DNA from: an uncultured Acetatifactor sp. | GTDB taxonomy: Bacteria > Bacillota > Clostridia > Lachnospirales > Lachnospiraceae | Direction: 5' to 3' | DNA: 64,000 bases | Assembly: GCA_910578215.1 (NCBI GenBank) | Contig: CAJTPH010000016.1 | Coordinates: 10,540-74,539 of the forward strand | Part shown: positions 1 through 7,723 of the stretch, piece by piece | How positions within the stretch are numbered: position 1 is the stretch's first letter | How the letters are laid out: each line of letters starts with the position of its first letter | Program-made: the position numbers and the translations under genes | Notes under the pieces: generated by a model | What the model was told of the DNA's origin: nothing | What the model saw: the letters and a program-made list of their open reading frames with translations, nothing else | Database searches by the model: none

Positions 1-38
1 TTCGTGCACGAATTGCTGATTTTCGTACACGAATTACG
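1..38. promoter_or_regulatory. Two tandem 12-bp palindrome-like motifs at the window edge
   Basis: The sequence TTCGTGCACGAA, a perfect 12-bp palindrome, is followed 24 bp later (start to start) by TTCGTACACGAA, which differs from it at one base. Both sit just past the end of the minus-strand kinase gene. Paired near-identical palindromes of this size suggest binding sites for a dimeric regulator, perhaps of a gene outside the window. They could also be part of a repeat cut off by the edge. Confidence 0.3.
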
Positions 39-699
39 TTTTTGACGGGTCCAGTGCAGGCACCAGAAATTCCGAGGTGAATGCGCCGTCCTCGCTGTTA
101 AATTTATACCAGCCGCCGTGCCGGTCTATAATGTCGCAGGCACGTCTCAGCCCGAAGCCGTGCAGACCGTTTTTTTCGCTGTGAAAAACTCCGCCCAGCT
201 TTTTCCTTTTTTTTCCGGCAGAGTTTATCATGGAGAAATACAGCATTTTTCCCTTCATGGCAATATAGATCCGCATAAAAGGAGGCTGGTCGGAGGATGC
301 CAGACATGCCTCTATGGAATTGTCCAGCAGATTGCCTACAACGATGCTCAGCTCCACATCGGAAAGGGTTAGGTGATCCCGAACGTTTGCTTTTATGGTG
401 ATATCGATGTTCAGCTCCCTGGCATGGGCAATTTTGCCGGATAAAACGGCGTCAAGCGCCACGTTGCCTGTTTTCAGGAGCATGTCCACATGGGTCAGCC
501 TTTTGTCCAGTTCGTCGATGCAGCTCACGGCGCGCTCGTATTCTTCGGCTTCCAGCAGTCCCTTCAATGTCTGGAGATAGTGGTGGAAGTCGTGCTTATA
601 GCCGCGCATTTCTCTGTGAATGCTTCGCACCTCGTCCAGGTGCCTGGCGGACTGTTCGGTCTGCAGTTGTATTATTTTTAAAAAGGTTTTCTTTGTCAT
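34..699 (-). CDS. GHKL-type sensor histidine kinase, no membrane sensor (AgrC/LytTR-partner type)
   Basis: A 221-residue cytoplasmic kinase. The H-box reads RGYKHDFHHY (likely phospho-His 36), followed by the N-box GNLLDNSIEA around residues 122-131 and a glycine-rich GLHGFGL box near 178. This arrangement is that of GHKL (HATPase_c_5) kinases that partner LytTR regulators. Such kinases normally have five to seven membrane helices at the N-terminus; here the protein starts only about 35 residues before the H-box and has no membrane segment. It follows the response regulator by 24 bp on the same strand, so the two form a pair. Its input must come from a partner protein, or the sensor part has been lost. 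The start codon has only a weak ribosome-binding site. Confidence 0.85.
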   Translation of the reverse strand: MTKKTFLKIIQLQTEQSARHLDEVRSIHREMRGYKHDFHHYLQTLKGLLEAEEYERAVSCIDELDKRLTHVDMLLKTGNVALDAVLSGKIAHARELNIDITIKANVRDHLTLSDVELSIVVGNLLDNSIEACLASSDQPPFMRIYIAMKGKMLYFSMINSAGKKRKKLGGVFHSEKNGLHGFGLRRACDIIDRHGGWYKFNSEDGAFTSEFLVPALDPSKT

Positions 700-723
700 A
701 TCGGTTTTCTGCGGTCAGTGGGA

Positions 724-1470
724 TCAGTTGTGCCGGATAAAGGCCCGGTTCAAATTGTCGTACTGCCCTCGGGACAGCGGCAGGACCGCGCCGCCCTCTA
801 AGGTCACCGAGGTGCGTGAAATGCGTGTAATGTGCGTCAATGAGACGATATAGGAACGATGGATGCGGAAAAATGCGTCGGACAGCCTGCCTTCAAAAGC
901 GGATATGCTTTCCTTGATTTTGTATTGAGCGTCTGAAGTGTAAACAGTGACGTAATGAAGAAAGGATTCCACATACAGGATTTTGTCCTCGGTCAGCTTT
1001 ATGGATTCTCCGGCGCAGCTGATGATGACGGAGGCCGGCGCGTCCATAAGCCTTTTGGCTGCCCGCGTCAGGACAGAGGAGAGCTTGGCCTGTGCCACCG
1101 GTTTGACGAGGTAATGCAGCGCGTCCACTTCATATCCCTCGCCGATAAATTCAAAATGGGAGGTCACAAAAATGATCTCCGCCCGTCTGTCTGTCTCCCT
1201 TATTTTTTTTGCAAGCTCAATTCCATTAATGCCCGCAGAGGCATTGGCGCCTGCGGGCATTGTGTCGGATATAGCGGCCTGCATTTCTACGTCCAAAAGC
1301 AGGATATCAAAGGGATTATTTTGTTCATAGTCAAAGAGAAAGGCCTGCGCCGATGAGAATAATGCAATGTCTGCCGTATGGTTTTCCTGGTCCGCCCATG
1401 CGGACACCATGCTTTTTAACAGGGCAGCCTGTTCGGCCTCATCGTCGCAGATTGCAATTTTGTAGTTCAT
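724..1470 (-). CDS. LytTR family response regulator with insertion in the receiver domain
   Basis: The receiver domain begins IAICDDE (acidic pair D9/D10) and has its likely phospho-acceptor at D60 in LLLDVEM. The C-terminal LytTR DNA-binding domain covers about the last 100 residues (ILYVESFLHYVTVYT, then FFRIHRSYIVSL). The start is placed at the methionine of MNYKIAICDDE; the frame opens 21 codons earlier, but those residues do not belong to the fold. Directly after D60 an extra stretch of about 15 residues, rich in Ala, Gly and Asp, precedes the usual GINGIELAKKIR. In the DNA it contains a perfect inverted repeat. The gene lies between a membrane sulfatase gene and a GHKL kinase gene, all on the minus strand. 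Confidence 0.88.
   Translation of the reverse strand: MNYKIAICDDEAEQAALLKSMVSAWADQENHTADIALFSSAQAFLFDYEQNNPFDILLLDVEMQAAISDTMPAGANASAGINGIELAKKIRETDRRAEIIFVTSHFEFIGEGYEVDALHYLVKPVAQAKLSSVLTRAAKRLMDAPASVIISCAGESIKLTEDKILYVESFLHYVTVYTSDAQYKIKESISAFEGRLSDAFFRIHRSYIVSLTHITRISRTSVTLEGGAVLPLSRGQYDNLNRAFIRHN
1229..1260. repeat. Inverted repeat inside the response regulator gene
   Basis: ATGCCCGCAG (1229-1238) and CTGCGGGCAT (1251-1260) are perfect 10-bp arms around a 12-bp loop. The repeat falls in the codons for the extra loop that follows the phospho-acceptor Asp of the LytTR regulator, so it probably marks a small in-frame insertion or expansion. Confidence 0.6.
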
Positions 1471-1514
1471 TTTCGTCTCCAAAGCGGTAATGCCTGTGTA
1501 CAACCAAAGAAAAC

Positions 1515-3680
1515 TTAATTTGTGGTGATGCATTTGCTTATAATGTCATAATAGTTGTTTCGCAGGATATAGGCGCTGAACAGATATCTGTTTTTTACGT
1601 CCAGCTGCTTTGCCGTCATATAAGCATCCTTTTCTTCCTGTGGAAGCTCCTTCAGCCATGTGGTGGTCTTCTCTTTTCTGTTGTAGGCGACGGTATCGGA
1701 AACAAAGCTCTTGTCGTTGCAGATCACAAGCCCTTCTTCGTCGGAGAAAATATCCCGTCCGGCATACATTCTGGAATCGTAATCAAATCCGAACAGATTC
1801 AGCAGGGTGGGAAGGACATCCACAGAGCAGCAGGCCTTGTCCACTATGACAGGCTCCTCCATTCCGGCGTTCCACAGGATCAGGCTGTTGCGGTAAACGT
1901 CCAGATCGCCGGACAGGTCTTTTCCTGCAAGCTCGTTATATTGCTCCTGGGTCATTCCGTAGGGATAATGGTCCGCGCTGAGGCAGATCACCGTGTTTTC
2001 CAGCTTGCCGGCAAGCTCCAGCTGCTCCAGCAGATACTGCAGAGCCTTATCCACCTCGATATGGCAGGCGATATATGCCTGAGCGTTTTCGGACATATCC
2101 AGTCCCATTACGGCATCCTTGTTTTGCCTTGCCATTCTGTTGCCCGTAAAGGAGTAATTCACATGACCGGACACCGTCATGTAATAAACGTGGAACCGGT
2201 CGGCGTTAATATATTCGGGGATGGTTCCTACCATCATGTTGTAATCGGATGCGGGCCAGGCTTCGGGGTTCTCCATGGGGAAAAGGTAGTTATTCCACAT
2301 CGCCTCAGAGATTCCGTCTTTTTTCAGCTGTGCCGTATCTCCAAGCTTCGACGCCTTGAAATCATATCCCAGATTCGGATGTGTCAGGTGGCGGTCGTAA
2401 TAGGAGAGGTTGTGGTCGTGATATCCCCAGCTGTACACGCCTTCAGCGGCAAAGAAGCGGGGGAGTGTATACGGCATATAATTGGCGGCACTTTTCTTCA
2501 TGCTGCGCTGGCCGTCCGGAATCAGACCGGTGCAGTTTACATATTCGCCGTCGCTGGTGCTTGTCTGCCAGAGCGGCACATAGTAGTTGTTAAATATAAA
2601 GGAGGAATTCAGCATTTTATACAGGGTGGGAGTTAGATCTTCCCTGACCGCATAGGTGGAAAAGCCCTCCGCCGTCAGGTAGATCAGGTTATAGCCCTTG
2701 AACATCCCGGTGTATTCGTTGCGGTTGGTGGGGGTCAGCCCTGCAATGTACTCCGCCAGCCATTTGGTTTCTTTATTGCCCTGGGACATTGCCGCCAGCT
2801 GCTCCATATCGATTTTCCAGGCATTGGGCGAGGTATCGGGCTCCTGCTCATGCACCTCCGAAGGGTTGTTTACACTTATGTCAGGACCGGAGGGAATCTG
2901 CCCTTCGCCGCCCGGCATTATGGTGTTCATATTAGGGCGGAAATTGTTGATAGCGGTCCCCGCAACCTGTCCAAGGAGGCTGTTTGTCTCCTGCTTACCG
3001 TTTGGCTGGGAGTTATTGTCGGCGCGCTGGGTGCTGCGCCTTGCAATTGCGTCTATCTGGCTTTGTATCTCGTACCAGCCGTCCCGCTGAGCCATGGTGA
3101 GGACGCCCATGTTCTGCATGACCGTTTCCGGATCAAAAAATTCCAGGTAATCCTCGGCGTAGGTGGTTTGAAGCATGTTGCCCACTGCCATGCAGCACAC
3201 ACAGTATAGCAGGGCAGTCCATGTCCCCAGCCCCAGGCGGAGCTTCTGGATTCCTTCCAGGGGGAAGGGATGCCAGGTTTTATGCCTGTGCAGCATTATC
3301 CCTATGGCAATCAAAGGAAGCGCAAGCATGAGCAGCAGGGGAAGGGTGCGGACAATGCCTGTCAAAGCCTCGCGCCAGTAATTGCTCAGTGCGTCCTGCC
3401 CGTTGTTGACTGCTATGCCGATTCGCAGGGGCTGTCTGAAGATTCTGTAATATACGGCCTGGGCCGCAAACAAAAGATATTCCGGCACCGTCAGTATCCA
3501 AAAGACCCTTCTACGCCATTTCTTTTGCTGTACGCCGCTTATCAGAGCCTGAATACAGGCAATCAGCGCAATCAATCCGAGGGTGAACACGGGATTGCCG
3601 CCTTTGAAGCCGAAGCATCCGAAATGGAAAACGATTTCCATATACAATAAAATTCCAGCGTAAATAATCCAATAAAACAT
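1515..3680 (-). CDS. LtaS-like membrane sulfatase / phosphoglycerol transferase family protein
   Basis: A 721-residue protein with several N-terminal membrane helices (about residues 1-20, 30-50, 60-80, 105-130 and 150-170), a low-complexity Asn/Pro-rich linker at about 220-290 and an extracellular alkaline-phosphatase-fold domain. Family landmarks are YNLIYLTAEGFS near 330 (first metal ligand region), STSDGEY near 373 (candidate threonine nucleophile, as in the LtaS TSD motif) and LSADHYPYG near 570 (late metal-binding Asp-His). LtaS and related enzymes move glycerol phosphate or phosphoethanolamine onto surface polymers. The substrate here cannot be told. It is the first gene of a probable operon with the LytTR regulator (44 bp downstream) and the GHKL kinase, which suggests surface-polymer control by that pair. 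Confidence 0.85.
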   Translation of the reverse strand: MFYWIIYAGILLYMEIVFHFGCFGFKGGNPVFTLGLIALIACIQALISGVQQKKWRRRVFWILTVPEYLLFAAQAVYYRIFRQPLRIGIAVNNGQDALSNYWREALTGIVRTLPLLLMLALPLIAIGIMLHRHKTWHPFPLEGIQKLRLGLGTWTALLYCVCCMAVGNMLQTTYAEDYLEFFDPETVMQNMGVLTMAQRDGWYEIQSQIDAIARRSTQRADNNSQPNGKQETNSLLGQVAGTAINNFRPNMNTIMPGGEGQIPSGPDISVNNPSEVHEQEPDTSPNAWKIDMEQLAAMSQGNKETKWLAEYIAGLTPTNRNEYTGMFKGYNLIYLTAEGFSTYAVREDLTPTLYKMLNSSFIFNNYYVPLWQTSTSDGEYVNCTGLIPDGQRSMKKSAANYMPYTLPRFFAAEGVYSWGYHDHNLSYYDRHLTHPNLGYDFKASKLGDTAQLKKDGISEAMWNNYLFPMENPEAWPASDYNMMVGTIPEYINADRFHVYYMTVSGHVNYSFTGNRMARQNKDAVMGLDMSENAQAYIACHIEVDKALQYLLEQLELAGKLENTVICLSADHYPYGMTQEQYNELAGKDLSGDLDVYRNSLILWNAGMEEPVIVDKACCSVDVLPTLLNLFGFDYDSRMYAGRDIFSDEEGLVICNDKSFVSDTVAYNRKEKTTTWLKELPQEEKDAYMTAKQLDVKNRYLFSAYILRNNYYDIISKCITTN

Positions 3681-3740
3681 GAGCTTTTATCATCCTTTGT
3701 GTTTTTGTTTTTCGGTTATGGTGTTATAGTATATACCATT

Positions 3741-3774
3741 TTGGTATTTGATATAAATATACATCAAATACCAA
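3741..3774. promoter_or_regulatory. Perfect dyad, probable operator in the divergent intergenic region
   Basis: TTGGTATTTGAT (3741-3752) and ATCAAATACCAA (3763-3774) are perfect 12-bp inverted arms with a 10-bp centre. The site lies about 60 bp upstream of the sulfatase start, in the 295-bp gap between divergent genes, next to AT-rich promoter-like sequence (TATACT on the minus strand). Half-site centres about two helical turns apart fit a dimeric repressor or activator. The rest of the gap is AT-rich with no further gene. Confidence 0.5.
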
Positions 3775-3975
3775 CAACAGACAATAGTACTTTAAGAGAA
3801 TGTTGCATCAATGTTGCATCATTTTTCTAATTTTGCCCTGCCGCAAAAATTAATTTTTTCCAAAGAAGGCGCTTTTGCCGGCAGGCAAGAAAGCAATACA
3901 GGAAAAGACAGGGGAAGAAATTTATTATATTATATAATTACTGTACGGTCAAAAATGAAGGAAGGAGAAGGAGAA

Positions 3976-4398
3976 ATGTCAACTATAATCAAGAAGGAAA
4001 TAGAAACAGAGCAGGAACTAAAGGAGGTTTTAGAATTGTGCTATGATATTCTGACCGTAAATGCTCCGGAATTATATGGCTATGATGCATGGCATAAAAG
4101 ATTTTTAGACGGATTACAGCCCTTGGTATATGCCATGAAGGATGAACAAATAGTCTCGGCAATTTTGGGACGGGCAGAGAATAAGAACAGTCTGGTGATT
4201 GGTTTTGCAGCATGTCGTGAAAACTACAGGAGACAAGGCATAACAAAGGAGCTTTTGGGATATTTTGAAGACATAGCAAGAAAAAAGGGCTTTAAATGTA
4301 TCTCATTAGGATCTGAGGAAGATGCATTTTACGAAAAATGCGGTTACAAAATAATTTCTCAGGTTCATGGACAAAACATTTTTCAAAAGAAATTATAA
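3976..4398 (+). CDS. GNAT family N-acetyltransferase
   Basis: A 140-residue protein with the acetyl-CoA-binding signature as ENYRRQGITKELL (about 80-92) and the usual C-terminal FYEKCGYK turn (about 118-125). The substrate is unknown. The start is set at the ATG at 3976 because a strong GAAGGAGAAGGAG ribosome-binding site precedes it; the frame is open further upstream but without such a site. The gene is followed within about 30 bp, or overlapped if an earlier ATG is used, by the AraC-acetyltransferase fusion gene, so the two are probably translated from one message. Confidence 0.8.
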   Translation: MSTIIKKEIETEQELKEVLELCYDILTVNAPELYGYDAWHKRFLDGLQPLVYAMKDEQIVSAILGRAENKNSLVIGFAACRENYRRQGITKELLGYFEDIARKKGFKCISLGSEEDAFYEKCGYKIISQVHGQNIFQKKL

Positions 4399-4426
4399 TT
4401 ATCAGGAGGCACCCGAAGCGGCGAGG

Positions 4427-5218
4427 ATGGAGTTGAATGATTTTTTAGGCAATGCGGAGAGGTTTATCGCAGGGCATCTGCAGGACGAATTTACTCTTGA
4501 AGATATATCCTGTGCCTGCGGCTATTCGCCTTTCCATTTTGCACGCAGATTCAAAGAGGAAGCACATAAGACCGTAATGGAATATGTTCGCGAAAAACGT
4601 ATTCTTGCGGCGGCCGAAATGATAAAAACCGGTTCCGGAATATGCGCTGCGGCGATGGAGTACGGTTTTGAAACTCACGCAGGCTTTATCAAAGCGTTTA
4701 AGGCCGCTTTCGGCTGCCGGCCCAGAGACTATGCCGCACATTGCTGCGGCGAATATTGGAAAGGATTTGAAAATATGAATAATTCTAAAACTGTAATCAG
4801 ACCTGTGACACTTGATGACGTCAACGACCTGTGGGAAAATGTCTACAGCGCGATGACGCCGAAGGAAATTACCGAGGTTAAAATTAAGCCCGCCATGGAG
4901 AGAGAGAAAAACCATACGGGCATCGAGCTTGCGGCGGAGGTTGACGGGACCGTTGTCATGACGCTTCCCATGAGTAAGCCCTTTTGGATTCCCCTGGGAT
5001 TTCTGTGGGACAATAATTATGCTGCCAGAGGAGACGGCAGGGACGAGCTGATGAAGGCACTGCTTGAGGAAATGAAAATCAGGTGCAGGGATATGGGCAT
5101 TCAGACGCTGGTTTCTCCCCAAAGGGTCGGAGACGAAGGCGTCAAGGCGTTTGCCGAATTGGGCTTTAAAGAGGCCTGGGCATCTGAGGAGTGGGTTTAT
5201 CTTGCAATGTCCGTATAA
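4427..5218 (+). CDS. AraC-type HTH regulator fused to a GNAT-like acetyltransferase domain
   Basis: The first 100 residues or so form an AraC/XylS DNA-binding domain with both helix-turn-helix units (FTLEDISCACGYSPFHFARR, then a second ending AFKAAFGCRPRDY). After a short linker the remaining 140 residues (TVIRPVTLDDVNDLWENVYS to the end) resemble a GNAT fold, with GVKAFAELGFKEAW as the typical last strand and helix. In AraC proteins the companion domain usually binds a ligand and usually precedes the HTH; here it follows it. An alternative ATG at 4367 would make the gene overlap the upstream acetyltransferase by 32 bp; 4427 is chosen because AGGAGG lies at 4404-4409, though at a wide spacing. 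Confidence 0.78.
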   Translation: MELNDFLGNAERFIAGHLQDEFTLEDISCACGYSPFHFARRFKEEAHKTVMEYVREKRILAAAEMIKTGSGICAAAMEYGFETHAGFIKAFKAAFGCRPRDYAAHCCGEYWKGFENMNNSKTVIRPVTLDDVNDLWENVYSAMTPKEITEVKIKPAMEREKNHTGIELAAEVDGTVVMTLPMSKPFWIPLGFLWDNNYAARGDGRDELMKALLEEMKIRCRDMGIQTLVSPQRVGDEGVKAFAELGFKEAWASEEWVYLAMSV

Positions 5219-5260
5219 CGTTTATACACAAATATAAAAAAACAAATAAACATATGGAAA

Positions 5261-5293
5261 GAAAAGCGCCGCCCCTGTTATGCAGGGGCGGCG
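5261..5293 (-). terminator. Intrinsic terminator of the LRR gene
   Basis: An 11-bp perfect GC-rich stem (CGCCGCCCCTG at 5267-5277 with CAGGGGCGGCG at 5283-5293) around a 5-nt loop. On the minus strand it is followed by CTTTTCTTTCC. It lies directly after the stop of the minus-strand leucine-rich-repeat gene and may also serve the converging acetyltransferase gene. Confidence 0.8.
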
Positions 5294-5300
5294 TCTGCCG

Positions 5301-7313
5301 TCATTTTCTTGAGTCAGTGTAGATCCTGATGCCGCTGTCCTCCGGAAGGTTCTCCAATATGGTGTTTTTTCCGCACCATACAGAATAAATGTTTTTCAGC
5401 TCAAGCAGGGGAGTGAGGCTGGTAACATTGTTGTTGGAGATATCCAGAAACTGCAGTCCGGGCAGTTTTGTCACGAAGTCAATGCTGTCCAGATTGGCAG
5501 AGCTCACGTACAGCTCTGTCAGATTGGGGAAGTTATCAAAAAAATCATAGTGCTCGGACAGATAAATCTTATCTCCGTTGTTGTAGGAAGGGTCCCGCAA
5601 AATACGGACGTCGCACATGGAGAGTACCTCAAGGTTCGGATTGGGTGATACGGCGTTAAAGTCTATACCCACCTGACAGTCATCCATATACAGGTATTTC
5701 AGGGTGGGAATGGAGAATATTTCCTCCATGTTTCCAAAGACATCCGTGCCGCTGATATCAAGTTCTTCCAGGCTGGGCAGCTGCGTCAGCGGCGCAAGTG
5801 ATTCGGTAAGACCCCAGAAGTCGTCTATTTTCAGCCATGACAGCTTAGGCATGGCGGTGAGGACATCCAGGTGCTCGCTTCCGCAGTGCTTCAGTACCAG
5901 AGTCGTGATATTTACCGCATCGCGCAGGGGGGATATGTCATTTACGTTATCCAGGGACAGGTAGGTTAGTCCCGTCAGGTTCTGGAAGGAGGGCAGCGTC
6001 GCATTCTGGTGGAACTTAAGCGTCAGGTAGGCGAGGTTGTTGAGTTCGCCTATGGGAGAGTGGTCTGCTATCTTGTAATTTTCATTCAGTATGAGGTTCG
6101 TCAGCATGGGGCAGGAGGTAAGTGCATTTATGTCCTGGACCTGGGACTCCTCTATGATCAGGTAAGTAAGGTTTGGCATCTGCTTGATGAAGTCGATGGT
6201 TTTCAGCTGGGATGAGGAAATGCTGAGCTCCTCCAGCTGCGTCAGGGACATCAGAGCACTGTAGTCGGTCAGGTCCTTGCAGCCGTCAAGGTACAGCCCA
6301 AGCAGGTCGGGGAAGGACTTCAGGGCGGATATGTCTTTCAGGTGGTCGGCCTCCACAGTCAGATAAAGCAGGTTCGGAAAGCTGGAAAGGTCGTCCAGGG
6401 TAGCGCTGAAGCTCCAGTCATATGTGCCCAGGTCTATTATATTCTCGGGGTGGGGAACATATTTTGCGAGTTCCTTCACCGAGTTTTTGGAATGAATGGC
6501 ATACAGATTTTCAAAGCCAGTCAGGTCTCCGGGCACAAGCATTTTATCTTCCACATAGAGCTGCTCCAGATTGGGAAAGCACTTAAGGTCCGACACATCC
6601 AGATGGTAGGAGTCCGAATAGTATAAATACTGGGTTTCTCCGTGATCTAACTGATAATAGACGATGTTATCATCTTCGTTCACCCTTAGGGCAGTGACAG
6701 CGGCGTATTCCTCCGCGGTGATGACCCGGTAGCCCTTTCCGTACACAGTCTCTATAAAACCGATGGCAAAGTCGGAATCTGGAAGCACAACGCGGGCGGG
6801 CGTTCCGGTATCGGGGGCAGCGGTTGCCGTGGAGCCTGACGGGATGATGGGGTAGGATATGCTGGGAAGCGAAACCGAATAATCCATGTCTGCCACGCTG
6901 TTATTTTTTGCGGTGATGATCTGCACGATATCCACGATGCCGTTTCTCACAGATCTGGAGGATAATGCGATCAACAGGATTGATCCGATAGAAACCAGCA
7001 CCGCCTTGACGGACTTCTTGAAGCCGGAAGGCTTGCTGCCGGGCTGGGAATCGCTGCTCGGCGCCCTGTAGGGACCTGGCTGGGACGCATTGCCCGAGGA
7101 GCTGTAGGGGCCTGGCTGGGGCGTGCTGCCATAGGAGCCGGAGGGGAATGTACTGCCTGTGGAACCGTAGCTGCCGGGCTGGGAACCGTTTGCGGAGCCT
7201 GTGGATTCGCTTTGGCTTCTCAGATAATATCCGCAGTCCTTGCAGGCCATCCGGCCGTTGATCATTTTGAGCTTTGTGCCGCACATAGGGCATTTTTGTG
7301 TTTTTTCCGCCAT
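5301..7313 (-). CDS. Zinc-ribbon, single-pass membrane leucine-rich-repeat protein
   Basis: About 670 residues. It opens with a zinc ribbon (CPMCGTKL ... CKDCGYYL, about 8-30), then a Gly/Ser/Pro/Gln linker of imperfect repeats (SQPGSYGST, PQPGPYSSS and similar, about 35-95), then one membrane helix (VLVSIGSILLIALSS, about 103-117). The large outer part from about 240 to the end is made of 20-25-residue leucine-rich repeats of the type FPNLEQLYVEDK and LTQLEELSISSS. The start is taken at the methionine just before the zinc ribbon; the frame extends 40 codons upstream without family support. Zinc ribbon plus membrane anchor plus sensing domain is a common Clostridia arrangement for surface proteins of unknown role. 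No partner gene is adjacent. Confidence 0.8.
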   Translation of the reverse strand: MAEKTQKCPMCGTKLKMINGRMACKDCGYYLRSQSESTGSANGSQPGSYGSTGSTFPSGSYGSTPQPGPYSSSGNASQPGPYRAPSSDSQPGSKPSGFKKSVKAVLVSIGSILLIALSSRSVRNGIVDIVQIITAKNNSVADMDYSVSLPSISYPIIPSGSTATAAPDTGTPARVVLPDSDFAIGFIETVYGKGYRVITAEEYAAVTALRVNEDDNIVYYQLDHGETQYLYYSDSYHLDVSDLKCFPNLEQLYVEDKMLVPGDLTGFENLYAIHSKNSVKELAKYVPHPENIIDLGTYDWSFSATLDDLSSFPNLLYLTVEADHLKDISALKSFPDLLGLYLDGCKDLTDYSALMSLTQLEELSISSSQLKTIDFIKQMPNLTYLIIEESQVQDINALTSCPMLTNLILNENYKIADHSPIGELNNLAYLTLKFHQNATLPSFQNLTGLTYLSLDNVNDISPLRDAVNITTLVLKHCGSEHLDVLTAMPKLSWLKIDDFWGLTESLAPLTQLPSLEELDISGTDVFGNMEEIFSIPTLKYLYMDDCQVGIDFNAVSPNPNLEVLSMCDVRILRDPSYNNGDKIYLSEHYDFFDNFPNLTELYVSSANLDSIDFVTKLPGLQFLDISNNNVTSLTPLLELKNIYSVWCGKNTILENLPEDSGIRIYTDSRK

Positions 7314-7348
7314 TTTCTTTCTCTCATTCTGCTGTGGGTACACAGCGT

Positions 7349-7410
7349 TTTTTATTTCCGCCAGCAATGCGTCAGGGGACCGTGCTAAAAGCCAGCCAGG
7401 GGCCGGCTTG
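7349..7410. repeat. Remnant of a dispersed GC-rich repeat (copy D)
   Basis: The stretch with CCGTGCTAAAAGCCAG and CAGGGGCCGGC resembles the repeat at 46696-46795, which has CCGTGCTTAAAGCCAG and CAGGGGCTGGCC in the same order, and both begin with TTATT(C/T)CCGC. It lies just upstream of the zinc-ribbon LRR gene start. The rest of the 410-bp gap (7314-7723) holds a short direct repeat of TTCCGGTTCGG (near 7508-7535) and the promoter at 7623. Confidence 0.4.
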
Positions 7411-7622
7411 ATCTTCATGGAAAGCCATTGCATACGGAGCCGCGTTTTTTGTTAAATAATATTTATTATACTAAAAAACGCTTCCTGTTTCAAGTACTAT
7501 CATACGTCCTTCCGGTTCGGTTCTTCCGGTTCGGAATGCAGTCCTTCCTATTCAAGGTGTTGTCTTTTGACCCGGGTATCATGTCATAAGTGTATCTGCG
7601 GAAAATTTCTGTGTGATTTCAG

Positions 7623-7652
7623 TTGCAAACCCTTTGCGATAGTTATTATAAT
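7623..7652 (+). promoter_or_regulatory. Sigma-A-type promoter for the DUF2264 gene, with overlapping GCAAA/TTTGC dyad
   Basis: TTGCAA (7623-7628), an 18-bp spacer and TATAAT (7647-7652), about 70 bp before the start codon. The -35 end overlaps a short dyad GCAAA-CCC-TTTGC, which resembles a LacI-family type operator core. That fits induction of a polysaccharide-use gene, but the dyad is short. Confidence 0.6.
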
Positions 7653-7723
7653 ATTAATTGTAGGTACGGCTATTTTTTTGCATTTATGATTGGATATTGT
7701 GCCGGCAGGATGGAGGAAAAAAG

